Positions 8,315-16,962 of a stretch of 64,000 nucleotides of DNA are shown here, one piece after another. The stretch spans positions 508,223 through 572,222 of the forward strand of contig JADJSV010000017.1 of the NCBI GenBank assembly GCA_016711505.1, read 5' to 3'. Numbering within the stretch: position 1 is the first letter of the stretch; each line of letters starts with the position of its first letter. The notes under the pieces are model-generated. The model saw only the letters and a list, made by a program, of their open reading frames with translations, did no database searches and was not told the DNA's origin. The position numbers and the translations under genes were made by a program. The stretch comes from Bacteroidota bacterium (lineage in GTDB: Bacteria; Bacteroidota; Bacteroidia; AKYH767-A; 2013-40CM-41-45).

Positions 8315-9162
8315 AATTTTATCAGGTAAATCAGAACAACCGGAGCTGAGCCAAACATTGAATCAAAACGATCTAATACACCACCATGACCAGGGAATAT
8401 ACTTCCGGAATCTTTTACATGCCGGCTACGCTTTAACATGGATTTTACAAGATCGCCGAATGTTCCGAAACATATAATTATCATTGATACAATGATCCAG
8501 TTGATCTTTTGCTGAGCAAACTGGAAATTATAAAAGAAGCCGAGAAGAATAACTATCAACGAAGCAGACAGAAACCCCTCCCATGTTTTATTGGGTGAGA
8601 TCCTGACAAAAAGTTTTTTTCTTCCAAACTTTTTTCCAAAAACATAAGCGGAAGAATCGAATACCCAGATAAGCGAGAAATATAAAAGGAGAAATTCAGA
8701 TGAATAGTAATTATTTTCCGTTGAAATAAACGGAATGGCAAGTATGCATATTACCGGAACTGTAATATAGATCACTCCAAACAATGTTAACGAAACAGAA
8801 ACAAACGGCTCAGGATTTTTACGATATAACTCGTAGATATATGTCAACAAAACTAATGGTAATAAAAATAATGCCGATGACCATGATAATAGATCCACCA
8901 ATGACATAGCTGAAATCAGGAATAGAACGGTTGAAAATGTATATCCAGGAATTTTTGCGATGTTGTAATTTGATCCACGAAAAAGCCTGTAAAATTCAAA
9001 GAGCCCTGTCACGTTGATTAAATAAAACAATAATATAAAAGACATGGGCCCAAACATTGTATTTCCAACAATGATTGAAACCAATAAAACCCCTGTGATC
9101 AATCTTGTAATCAGATTGTTTGTTTTTACTTGTTCAAATGTCGCCAATCGCAGTTGCATCAA
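8305..9162 (-). CDS. cdsA: Phosphatidate cytidylyltransferase
   Basis: Converts phosphatidic acid and CTP to CDP-diacylglycerol in the inner membrane, the precursor of all phospholipids. The 285-residue protein has about eight membrane spans. Near the C terminus it shows the full family signature S-x-L-K-R-x4-K-D-x-G-x2-F-P-G-H-G-G-V-L-D-R (residues ~243-266), preceded by the family's FGRKKL…SPNKTWEG segment. The length is normal. Its start overlaps the USP stop by 4 bp (ATGA) and its end overlaps the CDP-alcohol phosphatidyltransferase. It may be a second copy used under stress rather than the housekeeping one; only the rest of the genome could tell. Confidence 0.93.
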   Translation of the reverse strand: MMQLRLATFEQVKTNNLITRLITGVLLVSIIVGNTMFGPMSFILLFYLINVTGLFEFYRLFRGSNYNIAKIPGYTFSTVLFLISAMSLVDLLSWSSALFLLPLVLLTYIYELYRKNPEPFVSVSLTLFGVIYITVPVICILAIPFISTENNYYSSEFLLLYFSLIWVFDSSAYVFGKKFGRKKLFVRISPNKTWEGFLSASLIVILLGFFYNFQFAQQKINWIIVSMIIICFGTFGDLVKSMLKRSRHVKDSGSIFPGHGGVLDRFDSMFGSAPVVLIYLIKFCR

Positions 9163-9983
9163 CTATGAAATATAAATAGTGGGATTGTTGTATAAGCTGT
9201 TATTTCCTTGATCAGGTTTTTATGGAACAATTTATAAACCGGCCCATGCTTCTGAAATGAAACCACAAGCATGTCCATCTTATTTTTATCGATCAAAGAT
9301 TTAAGTCCACTGACAGTGTTTTCCTGAATTAATCTGTGAAATGATACCCTATGAATAAAATCACTTTCATCTTCTATTGAATTTCGAAACGAATGATAGA
9401 CTGTTTTACTCAATTCAGAATCAACCTCGCTGATATGAACTATTTCGTATCGTGGGTTGAAGTCCTTAAAAATTCCATCCAGGTGGTTCAGGTTTAATTC
9501 CTCTTCAGAAGTATAATCAGAAGCAATATAAATTTCTGAAATGGCTTTAAACTCACAATTCTCCGGTACGATCAGGACAGGAGTCTCAGCATTCTTTGAG
9601 ATATTATAACTATGCGTACCAAAATAAAATTCATAAATATTGTTTGAGCCATTTGTCCCAATCACAATAAGATCGAATTCGCCACCTATTTCAGCAATAC
9701 TTTTCTCAACTGACCCAATCGTACTTGATATCAACTGATCACAACTGATGTTAAATTTCAAAGTGGTTTCTTTGCAGTGATCTTCCAGTATGTCTGAAAA
9801 CATATTTGTAATCTTAACAGATTCTCTTTCGCTGCCTGAAAAAAGAGAAACTCCCTCACCCAGTGGCATCTTCTGAACATTCAAAAATGTTAACGTAGCT
9901 TTTAACTGTTGAGAAAGTCTTGCTGCGTACTCCATTGCATTCAGTGCAGATTGCGATAAATCGGTTGGACATAATATTTTCAT
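9159..9983 (-). CDS. Tandem universal stress protein, first gene of lipid/hibernation operon
   Basis: A 274-residue protein with two UspA domains. Domain 1 (MKILCPTDLSQSALNAMEYA…) carries the ATP-binding loop G-x2-G-x9-G-T (GTNGSNNIYEFYFGT near residue 109) and ends ETPVLIVPE. Domain 2 begins at about 150 (ISEIYIASDYTSEEE) and lacks a clear nucleotide loop. It resembles the USP at 5749 in layout. It is the promoter-proximal gene of a tightly overlapping four-gene operon (USP, cdsA, CDP-alcohol transferase, eRF1-like factor). An FNR-like palindrome lies about 78 bp upstream of its ATG. It is probably induced in stationary phase or low oxygen (inference). Confidence 0.9.
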   Translation of the reverse strand: MKILCPTDLSQSALNAMEYAARLSQQLKATLTFLNVQKMPLGEGVSLFSGSERESVKITNMFSDILEDHCKETTLKFNISCDQLISSTIGSVEKSIAEIGGEFDLIVIGTNGSNNIYEFYFGTHSYNISKNAETPVLIVPENCEFKAISEIYIASDYTSEEELNLNHLDGIFKDFNPRYEIVHISEVDSELSKTVYHSFRNSIEDESDFIHRVSFHRLIQENTVSGLKSLIDKNKMDMLVVSFQKHGPVYKLFHKNLIKEITAYTTIPLFIFHS

Positions 9984-10055
9984 GATTGCATCTTTACCTT
10001 AGTAAAATTGCACATTGGGAATATCAAACTATATGATATTCACTTCCATTTTAAT

Positions 10056-10067
10056 TGATTGTTATCA
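10056..10067. promoter_or_regulatory. Symmetric FNR-like box upstream of USP-cdsA operon
   Basis: TGATTGTTATCA, within TTGATTGTTATCAT, is a perfect TGAT-N4-ATCA palindrome identical in form to FNR boxes of proteobacteria. Its centre is 78 bp upstream of the ATG at 9983 in an otherwise gene-free 190-bp interval. Confidence 0.5.
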
Positions 10068-10172
10068 TAATTCCTCTACGGGAAAATTTGGCGAAGTGCT
10101 AAATCGCAATAATTCCACCTTTTTATTCATTTGAGAAAAGCTGCATCTCAGTTATTTTTATCTTAACGAATA

Positions 10173-10799
10173 CTACATATTCTTCCGTCCGATAAACCTG
10201 ATTACCGAACCTTCACCATTATGAAATGATCCTTCATTCAATTGAATCACTTTTTCATCCAGTTCTATTATTTCGAAATTATTAAAATCTGACTGTATTT
10301 CTTCTTTTGAAAATAACATTTCAATTTCTCTGGGTCCGCCAACACTTTCATTCCTGGAAATGTATTCAAGGTGTTTTTTGCTGAATGCCTCGAAAATTAT
10401 TATTCCCCCTTTTTTTAAGTAATTACCTAGTGTTTTGTGATATTCTGATTTTATCTCTGCCGGAAAATGTGCATATATCAAAGCTATTACATCAAACGAC
10501 TCCGGTTTATAATTCAATGATTGAAGTCCTCCAACTTCGTATTTAATTTTTACATTATTCTTTTTGGCCAGTTCTTCTGCTTTGTGTTTACCAACAGAAC
10601 TTATGTCAAATGCATAAACATCCCAGCCTTTCGTTGCTGCGAAAACGGCATTCCGACCTTCTCCTTCAGCAGGAAAGAGAATTTTTCCCGGTTTAAGCTT
10701 TTGTAATTGCTCCCGGAGAAAATTATTGGGCTCTTCTCCATAGACAAATTCTTCTTTGCTGTATCGGTCATCCCAACTTTTTACCCAATTATTGCTCAT
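10173..10799 (-). CDS. Class I SAM-dependent methyltransferase (TehB-like)
   Basis: This 208-residue cytoplasmic protein begins [25 protein letters not shown]. That opening is typical of small TehB-like methyltransferases with the W-D-x-R-Y…YG-x-E-P-N start. Motif I ([16 protein letters not shown] near residue 41) is the S-adenosylmethionine loop, followed by the acidic ribose-binding end of strand 2 (VYAFDIS). Motif II/post-I is [12 protein letters not shown] and motif III is [13 protein letters not shown]. The substrate is unknown; some relatives act on tellurite or thiols. It stands alone upstream of the USP operon on the same strand. Confidence 0.87.
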   Translation of the reverse strand: MSNNWVKSWDDRYSKEEFVYGEEPNNFLREQLQKLKPGKILFPAEGEGRNAVFAATKGWDVYAFDISSVGKHKAEELAKKNNVKIKYEVGGLQSLNYKPESFDVIALIYAHFPAEIKSEYHKTLGNYLKKGGIIIFEAFSKKHLEYISRNESVGGPREIEMLFSKEEIQSDFNNFEIIELDEKVIQLNEGSFHNGEGSVIRFIGRKNM

Positions 10800-10911
10800 A
10801 ATTTCCTTTAAATCTTTTTCAATCGAAGTCTTATCTTTCGTTCAAAAAATTAAATTCCGCTATTAATATCCGAAATTTATTTAAGTTTTAAAATAAAATA
10901 TGAAAATATAT

Positions 10912-10945
10912 AAAAAGGAGATGATGCTAAGCATCACTCCTTTTT
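10912..10945 (-). terminator. Intrinsic terminator after T9SS gene
   Basis: AAAAAGGAG-a-TGATGC, loop TAA, GCATCA-CTCCTTTTT: a 15-bp stem with one bulge and A/T tails on both sides. It follows the end of the minus-strand gene at 11036 and separates it from the methyltransferase gene. The T-run for minus-strand transcription is the complement of AAAAA at the left arm. Confidence 0.8.
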
Positions 10946-11035
10946 ATATTTAAAGGTTTACAATCTCAAAGTAAATTTTATTTTCTGTGTGTTAAATTTT
11001 AAATTTCTTCTTGTCTTTCTTAAGGTGGATTCAGT

Positions 11036-12022
11036 TTAACTCTTAATAAACTTTTTAGATCTGATGTTTTTATCATTACCGATTATAACTTCATACACTC
11101 CGACTGACAATTCTGATATATCAATAGTGTGACTTTCCTTTGAAGAGTATCCGGATTTAACAATTTCACCAATGCTATTAACTATTTTAAAAGCGCCAAT
11201 TTCATTTCCTTCAATTTCTATATTGATAATACGACCGGAAGGATTTGGAAATATTTCAATCGATCCACCAATGTTCAACTCTGAAATTTCTGTACTTCCA
11301 AATCGCGGATTAAATCTGAATACAGTGCCACTATCAGGAACACCTGACATGGCAAGAAAACTATAATTCGCCGCTGAGTCAATTGCGAAATTGGTTGGCG
11401 ATCCTGTTATCCAAAGTTTTTCATAACAGAGTGTAAAGTTATCCCGCGAATAAAACATTCCAACCTGCGGACCAGAAGTAGTATTAAAACCACTTGCATT
11501 GTTAGCTGAACGAGGGCCGTAATGAATTTCAATAACGCTGCTTGCCTGATAGATCCAGATCTGAAGATTAACAAAGTTGATTGCCGATCCAACACGAATT
11601 TTAAGATTTTTCCATTGGCATTTTAAAATATAATTTCCCGGTATGCCATCAATAACATGCGTAATCGATGACGCTGAATCAATACTATCCAGATAAGTGA
11701 ATGCCGCATCAATAATAATGAGAGAAGAATCATTATCAATTCTCAGATTTCCATTTGGTTGAATAGCTATTGTTTTTATTCCATCAAATGTGAATGGCAA
11801 GTTGTAGAAGTAAACTGTTTGTGAATTTAATCCTTGCAAAGTATACGCATTAGTAGACGGATTGAATGCTGACCATGGAACATCAGTCGGAAATTCAAGA
11901 TCGGAATACGCAGATTGCGTTGCCTGAAACTCGTAAGAATTCTGTGACCTGACCAAAGTGGATGTTAAACATAATACTACTGTCAGAATAATTTGTGTGA
12001 TGTGTAGTAGATTTTTTCTCAT
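11036..12022 (-). CDS. Secreted protein with T9SS type A sorting domain
   Basis: A 328-residue protein. Residues 1-26 are a signal peptide (…LVRSQ). Residues 27-240 form a beta-rich domain of unknown type (DGIKTIAIQPNGNLRIDNDSS, IEIHYGPRSANN). The C terminus from about 252 is a T9SS sorting domain (IEIFPNPSGRIINIEIEG … GVYEVIIGNDKNIRSKKFIKS), which directs export across the outer membrane and usually anchoring to A-LPS. The middle resembles proteins measuring nothing enzymatic; no catalytic motif is seen. It is transcribed alone, with its own terminator at 10912-10945. Confidence 0.85.
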   Translation of the reverse strand: MRKNLLHITQIILTVVLCLTSTLVRSQNSYEFQATQSAYSDLEFPTDVPWSAFNPSTNAYTLQGLNSQTVYFYNLPFTFDGIKTIAIQPNGNLRIDNDSSLIIIDAAFTYLDSIDSASSITHVIDGIPGNYILKCQWKNLKIRVGSAINFVNLQIWIYQASSVIEIHYGPRSANNASGFNTTSGPQVGMFYSRDNFTLCYEKLWITGSPTNFAIDSAANYSFLAMSGVPDSGTVFRFNPRFGSTEISELNIGGSIEIFPNPSGRIINIEIEGNEIGAFKIVNSIGEIVKSGYSSKESHTIDISELSVGVYEVIIGNDKNIRSKKFIKS

Positions 12023-12140
12023 AGTGATTAATTTTTAGTTGAGTATCTGATTTGCTTAATCACTCAAATGATTAAACTATCGCTCCAACAAAAATAAGAG
12101 CGATAATTACACAACAAAATCTTTCGGAGAATTTCTGATA

Positions 12141-12156
12141 CTACATGTACATGTAG
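12141..12156. promoter_or_regulatory. Perfect 16-bp palindrome, possible operator
   Basis: CTACATGTACATGTAG is a perfect 16-bp inverted repeat with no loop, so it suits a dimeric regulator better than a terminator. It lies 119 bp upstream of the T9SS gene starting at 12022. No regulator can be assigned. Confidence 0.3.
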
Positions 12157-12256
12157 AAAATTATTCAATTATTTCTTCTGACAAAACTCTGACGGAGTGT
12201 CGGTTTCTGAAGCTTATAAAAATGCTTGAATATTTTTAACAAGTAATTACACAACT

Positions 12257-12769
12257 TTATTTTTTCAATTTCCACTTCTCAACTAACTCTGCATTGAATC
12301 CTTCTCCGACTTTCGGATTTGGAGTTCCTTTTCCTGTATCGATAAAACTGAGTAGACTTTTTGTGATGTAGCCTGTCCAGGCATCGTTACAAACTTTGTA
12401 ACATTCATATTCGGGAACTAAACCTTCGTGAGTGAATTTGATCACTGAATGTGGGGGTTGATTTTTACCGGGAGTTGATGGACTTATTTCAAAGATCAAT
12501 TTTGTATTTACCCATTCGGTTTTGTCATCAATGAAATTGAATTGATTGTCGAGTACAAGATAAACCAATCTTTTTCCGGGAACTGATTCGATCAATTTCA
12601 ACTTACATAAGTGAACGTCTTTGTAATGATAGAAGAACTTTTCATTTAGCTTGTCGCTATTGCCTTCAATTTCCTCCGACCACCAGCCACGGAAATTCTG
12701 AATTGCCTTGAAAGCTGTTGTTTCGTCTTTGTTGATGATGATGGTTGCTGTGAAACTTTTGTTTTCCAT
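12257..12769 (-). CDS. SRPBCC (START/AHSA1-like) domain protein
   Basis: A 170-residue soluble protein with the helix-grip START fold pattern: an initial beta strand (FTATIIINKDETTAFKAIQNFRGWWSE), GKRLVYLVLDNQFNF in the middle, the SVIKFTHEGLVPEYECY strand, and a C-terminal long helix (AWTGYITKSLLSFIDTG). It is a paralogue of the protein at 13065: both share WWS, FTHEGL-P-x-x-ECY and the DAW/PAW helix. Such proteins bind hydrophobic ligands; many AHSA1-like copies in Bacteroidota have no known role. The two copies are separated by a large perfect inverted repeat. Confidence 0.85.
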   Translation of the reverse strand: MENKSFTATIIINKDETTAFKAIQNFRGWWSEEIEGNSDKLNEKFFYHYKDVHLCKLKLIESVPGKRLVYLVLDNQFNFIDDKTEWVNTKLIFEISPSTPGKNQPPHSVIKFTHEGLVPEYECYKVCNDAWTGYITKSLLSFIDTGKGTPNPKVGEGFNAELVEKWKLKK

Positions 12770-12852
12770 TTTATGATTTTATAATTGGGTATGCGATTAT
12801 TTTATATTTCGATTAAAATATTTTTAGAGATTTCGAACAAATGGCGATAAAG

Positions 12853-12953
12853 ATCTGCGCTAAATCTGCGGGATTCGCGAGATCTGCGGGAAATATTTTT
12901 AAGCGAAATTTAGCTCCCGCAGATCTCGCGAATCCCGCAGATTTAGCGCAGAT
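12853..12953. repeat. 39-bp perfect inverted repeat (CGCAGA family)
   Basis: The arms 12853-12891 and 12915-12953 are exact reverse complements over 39 bp around a 23-bp loop. They are built from words such as ATCTGCG, CGCGA and CTGCGGGA. Related CGCAGA-rich inverted repeats lie at 13515-13612 and 34834-34967. All are intergenic. This is a mobile or amplified palindromic element, or a very strong transcription stop. Confidence 0.85.
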
Positions 12954-13064
12954 TTTGGCTATTTGTTATTAAGAGTATAATAATATCGGACTATTAAATA
13001 TAAAAAGAAAAGAATGTCATTTCGGTAGCCTCCTCGTGAACTTTTTCTTTGTGCATCATTTTCA

Positions 13065-13499
13065 TCAGGCTTCGATTAAAGGCTTCAGTTTGTTCTCCAG
13101 ATATTGCGTCCATGCCGGCGCACATGCATCATAACATTCAACGGTTGGAGTTAAGCCTTCGTGTGTGAATTTCAATTCGGTTGAATTACCGTTTGTTGAG
13201 ATCTCGAAAATAATTTTTGTTCCTGTCCACTCATCTTTATGTTCGATGAAATCCAGATTACAATAAGTGGTAAGCCATACTACTTTTTTATCAGGAATAA
13301 CTTCTACCAATTTATGTTTTGTAGAATGTAATCCATCACCGGCTTCAAAACTGAATTCATCATTCAGATCTTTTGTGTTGCCTGTAATGTTTTCCGAATA
13401 ATATCCGGACCACCAACTGCGTACATCCTGTATTGCTTTGAATACTTTTTGTGGAGATTGAGTGGTTTGTAAAGTGAGGGTGAAATTTTTTGTTGTCAT
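13065..13499 (-). CDS. SRPBCC (START/AHSA1-like) domain protein, paralogue
   Basis: A 144-residue soluble protein with the same helix-grip layout as the neighbour at 12257: FTLTLQTTQSPQKVFKAIQDVRSWWSGYYSE at the start, DKKVVWLTTYCNLDF in the middle, STELKFTHEGLTPTVECY near residue 110, and a final helix (PAWTQYLENKLKPL). It is shorter at the C terminus. The gene order (two SRPBCC genes, a DinB gene and a divergent GlxA-type regulator) suggests a small detoxification or stress module, but this is inference only. Confidence 0.85.
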   Translation of the reverse strand: MTTKNFTLTLQTTQSPQKVFKAIQDVRSWWSGYYSENITGNTKDLNDEFSFEAGDGLHSTKHKLVEVIPDKKVVWLTTYCNLDFIEHKDEWTGTKIIFEISTNGNSTELKFTHEGLTPTVECYDACAPAWTQYLENKLKPLIEA

Positions 13500-13514
13500 A
13501 ATTAAATTTTTTTT

Positions 13515-13612
13515 TCTGCGGTTTTTCTGCGTATTCTGCGCAATTCTGCGGGAAATAATTCTGGTGTTTTATTTCCCGCAGAATTGCGCAGAATACGCAG
13601 AAAAACCGCAGA
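13515..13612. repeat. 43-bp perfect inverted repeat (CGCAGA family)
   Basis: The arms 13515-13557 and 13570-13612 are exact reverse complements over 43 bp with a 12-bp loop. Core words are TCTGCGG, TTCTGCG and GCGCAATTCTGCGGGAAA. It fills nearly the whole gap between the SRPBCC gene and the DinB gene. The sequence is nearly the same as the element at 34834-34967, 21 kb away. Confidence 0.9.
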
Positions 13613-13618
13613 GATATA

Positions 13619-14098
13619 TTATTTTAAATATACTAACTGCCCAATATGATACTGCAAATGTGTCGTTCTGGTCAAAAGAATATTCAACTTACTACGATGT
13701 GGTTCTTTTGCGAAGTCTTCTTCGGAAACCGATGTGTGTCTTTCAAACCAGTTGTCTGAAGTCAGACGTTCGAACTTTTGTTTCATGTCTTCCTTTTGCT
13801 CATTCCATTTTGAACGCAAGTCCTTTGCTGAAGGAATTTCTGTAACTACTTTATCCGCTTCTTCCAAAAAGGCTTTCGAAAGTTCCGGATATTTTTTTTC
13901 ACCCATATTTAATAGTACAAGCATGCTATCATGCACTGCGATCAAATGTCCTAACAAATAGATTCCCCGATTCTTTCCCGGTGCTACTTCTCTCTGCAGC
14001 TGTTCATCATTCACTGCATTCAGCAATTTGTTACAATTTTCAATAGATGCATTCCATCTATCCATTACCATTTTTACGATTATCTGATCTTTAGTCAT
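13619..14098 (-). CDS. DinB-family protein
   Basis: A 159-residue four-helix-bundle protein of the DinB/YfiT metal-binding superfamily. The family's first metal-site histidine is in NRGIYLLGHLIAVHDSM (about residue 51), and the C-terminal helix has THLQYHIGQLVYL with the remaining histidines. The start MTKDQIIVKMVMDRWNASIENCNKLL is the usual first helix. Members include thiol transferases (bacillithiol, mycothiol) and many of unknown role. It is divergent from the GlxA-like regulator gene at 14241, with a 142-bp shared upstream region. Confidence 0.85.
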   Translation of the reverse strand: MTKDQIIVKMVMDRWNASIENCNKLLNAVNDEQLQREVAPGKNRGIYLLGHLIAVHDSMLVLLNMGEKKYPELSKAFLEEADKVVTEIPSAKDLRSKWNEQKEDMKQKFERLTSDNWFERHTSVSEEDFAKEPHRSKLNILLTRTTHLQYHIGQLVYLK

Positions 14099-14240
14099 TT
14101 ATTTCGCTTTTTTAAGTTATTTTAGTTTATACTGCAATATTAGTGTCGCATTTTGACTTTATGTGGTGGATATATAGACATTATAACGGGTTGTTTTGGA
14201 CATCCCAATTACCTAGATTTGCATTTATAGAATTGATCGT

Positions 14241-15223
14241 ATGAAACACATAACCATATTGGTTCCCGACGGCGAAGGCAATAACTTAAGTAGTATCATC
14301 GGTCCATACAAGATACTTTCCAGAGCAAATTGGTATTATAAACAAAATAACAATCGGGAGTTATATTCAATACAACTTGCGGGAGTTCTGAAAAAGTAAA
14401 TTTTTATGATGAACTATTTTCCGTAAAACCACATACAACAATTTCAAATCTTAATAAGACTAATCTAATAGTAATTCCTTCGCTGAATCACGATTACAAA
14501 AATACTGCACAGAAAAATAAATTGATGATCGATTGGATTGAGAAGCAATATAAGAATGGTGCAGAAGTCGCAGCTATTTGTACCGGTGCTTTTCTTCTTG
14601 CAACAACAGGGTTACTTGATGGGAAAAGTTGTTCAACACATTGGTCTGCCAGTGAAGACTTCAGAGTTCTGTTTCCGAAAGTAAATATAAAGGCTGACCG
14701 ACTTATCACTGATGAAAATGGAATTTATACAAATGGCGGCGCGTTTTCATTTTTGAATCTTATAATTTATCTGGTTGAAAAATATTTCGACAGACAAACT
14801 GCTATTTATTGCAGCAAAGTTTTTCAGATCGAAATGGACAGAAACAATCAATCACAATTTGCAATCTTTACCGGACAGAAACTTCATGGTGACGATGTTG
14901 TTAAACAGGCGCAGGAAATTCTTGAGAAAAATATTGCTGAGAAAATTTCTATCGAAGAGTTGTCTTCAAAATTATCTGTTGGAAGAAGAAATTTCGACAG
15001 AAGATTCATCAAAGCTACCGGCAATACACCTACAGAATATTCTCAGCGTGTAAAAATGGAAGCAGCAAAAAAAGCACTCGAATCAACACGCAAAACTGTC
15101 AATGAAGTAATGTATGATGTTGGCTACTCCGATCAGAAAGCATTTCGGGAAGTATTCAGGAAAGTTACGGGGATGTCGCCGGTAGAGTATCGTGGCAGGT
15201 TCAATAATGATCCGGGAACGTGA
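14241..15223 (+). CDS. GlxA-type AraC regulator (DJ-1/PfpI + AraC HTH), split by apparent frameshift
   Basis: ATG at 14241 opens MKHITILVPDGEGN, the start of a DJ-1/PfpI domain, but this frame stops at 14397. The next frame continues it (GSSEKVNFYDELFSV…) from GGG at 14381, so one G appears missing in the GCGGGAG run. Corrected, the protein has 327 residues, the usual size. The DJ-1-like domain contains the nucleophile-elbow region AAICTGAFLLATTGLLDG and the THW motif. The AraC domain (about 225-320) has VGRRNFDRRFIKATGNTPTEY and DVGYSDQKAFREVFRKVTGMSP. GlxA-type regulators activate nearby genes; the divergent DinB/SRPBCC genes are likely targets (inference). Confidence 0.82.
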
Positions 15224-15244
15224 ATTGAATTCAATGACACCAAT

Positions 15245-16962
15245 TTATGTACTAAGTACAAAACTAAATTTACTGCCTTCACCAATTTCACTATCAACCC
15301 ATATTTTCCCGCCTTGAGCCTCGATAAACTCTTTGCTAATGGCAAGTCCTAATCCTGTTCCGGTTTTATTGCTTCCCGGAATTTGAAAATATCTAGTAAA
15401 TATTTTATCTCTGTATCTTGATTCTATTCCTCTTCCAAAATCCTGTACTGAAAAAGTAACCTTATCAATGTCTTTTTTCACTTCTATTACAACACGACTT
15501 TTTTCCTGTGAATATCGGATAGCATTCGTCAAAAAATTGATCAAAACCCATGCTGTTTTCTCTGCATCTGCTTTTACTAATGGCAGATCAGAATCCATTT
15601 TTACTTCGAGCCCGCCCTCCTTTTGATCAGCCTGAACTTTTACTGCGTCCAAAGCATATTGTAGAATTTGAGACGAATCGCTTTGCTGTATGGTTAGTTG
15701 AACATTGCCTGTTTCTACCTGACTAAGGTTAAGTAATTCACTTGTTATTTTCAACAAACGGTTACTGTCATCTTTTATACTTTCAATAAGTTGTTTTTGT
15801 CCATCATTAAGTGAGCCTGTGTTAATATTTTCCAGGAGTTGCACACTGGCCTTAATTGTAGAAATAGGTGTTTTTAGTTCATGAGAAATTGTCGCAATGA
15901 AATTAGTTTTAGCATAATCCAGTTCTTTGAATGAAGTAACATTTTTCAAAACAATAAAATGACCAATTTGTTTTGGCTCCTTTTCACCGGTTGGAGCTAT
16001 AGAAATAGGTATAACTTCTTTTTCAAAATAACTTTCCTTATTATCAGCATAAATTTTAATCGGCTTTTTATCTTGTTTGTCACTGATAACTAAACCCTGA
16101 ACAAGTAAGCGCATCAGGTCATTTGTTACAGCAACATCCTGCGCAAATTTACCTGCCAAGTCTTCCTTTTTCATTCCCAAAATTTTAAGCGCTGCACCGT
16201 TCACAAACAAAATCAATTTCTCTTCATCAAGACCTATTACCGGATCGTGCTGATTATCTATCAATGTTTCAATCCTTTTTTCTCGAATAAAAGTTTAGCC
16301 AGATTACTGTTATTATATTCTTCCAATTTCTTAGCCATTATATTAAAGGCTTGTGCCAGTTCCCCAAATTCATTATGGCCTTCAAAATTTACTCTTTCAG
16401 AATATTTTTTGGCTGCAATTTGTTTAATACTTTCTGTTAATTCTTTAATTGGATTTGCGATATTCCCCGGCAAATTGACGAGGAGAACGAAAGCAATAAT
16501 AAAACAAAACGTACCTGTTAAAGCAATCCACCATGTTGCCTCAGAAGCAGTTTGTTTTGCAACATCGCTTTTCCGTTGTATCGCCTGCATGTTCAACAGC
16601 ATAATATCTGCCAGATCTTTTCGGATGGAAATGTAAAGCAAACTATCTTTAGGAGCAATCAGTAACTTATCAAAATCAACAGACAATTTTTCTGTCAATT
16701 CCTTTTCACCAATTTCTGTTACGTTACTTTTTTGTTTAGTAAGATTTTCAGAAAATTTAATGCGACTTTTAGTGTCAGTAATATCTTCATCTAATGCAAT
16801 CAACATATTGCGGGAGTATTCAAGTGTCTTGTAATTAGCAACCAATATATTCTGTGTGTCCCTATTTAAAGCATTTATGTACACAGTACCAATCACAGCA
16901 AGCATTATGATGAAGAGAAATAATAACCCAACTCCTAAAGTCAACTTTGTTTTTATTCTCAT
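15245..16962 (-). CDS. Sensor histidine kinase of the kdp island, split by apparent frameshift
   Basis: This is a membrane kinase in two frames. The first part has a span at about 8-28, a periplasmic four-helix region, a second span at about 143-163 and a HAMP domain, then stops after LLFEKK. The second part has a PAS-like region (DPVIGLDEEKLILFVNGAALKILG), HisKA with phospho-acceptor ISHELKTPIST, and HATPase with NFLTNAIRYS, DFGRGIE and GTGLGLAIS. One extra A in the A6 run at about 16280 joins them as EKKRIETLIDNQHDPV, giving 572 residues. Its ATG overlaps the KdpD-sensor stop by 4 bp. It probably phosphorylates the NtrC-type regulator at 24111, replacing the kinase half of canonical KdpD. 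Confidence 0.85.

Noticed and set aside
15245..16264. Stand-alone soluble histidine kinase with TTG start
   Set aside because: TTG at 16264 is only the first possible start in frame; the sequence before it is the missing junction of a single membrane kinase.
16270..16290. Programmed -1 frameshifting at A6-G in the kinase
   Set aside because: The codon phasing (GAG AAA AAA GGA) does not fit the in-frame A-AAA-AAG heptamer. With many similar breaks in the window, consensus error is simpler. It is kept only as a checkable alternative.
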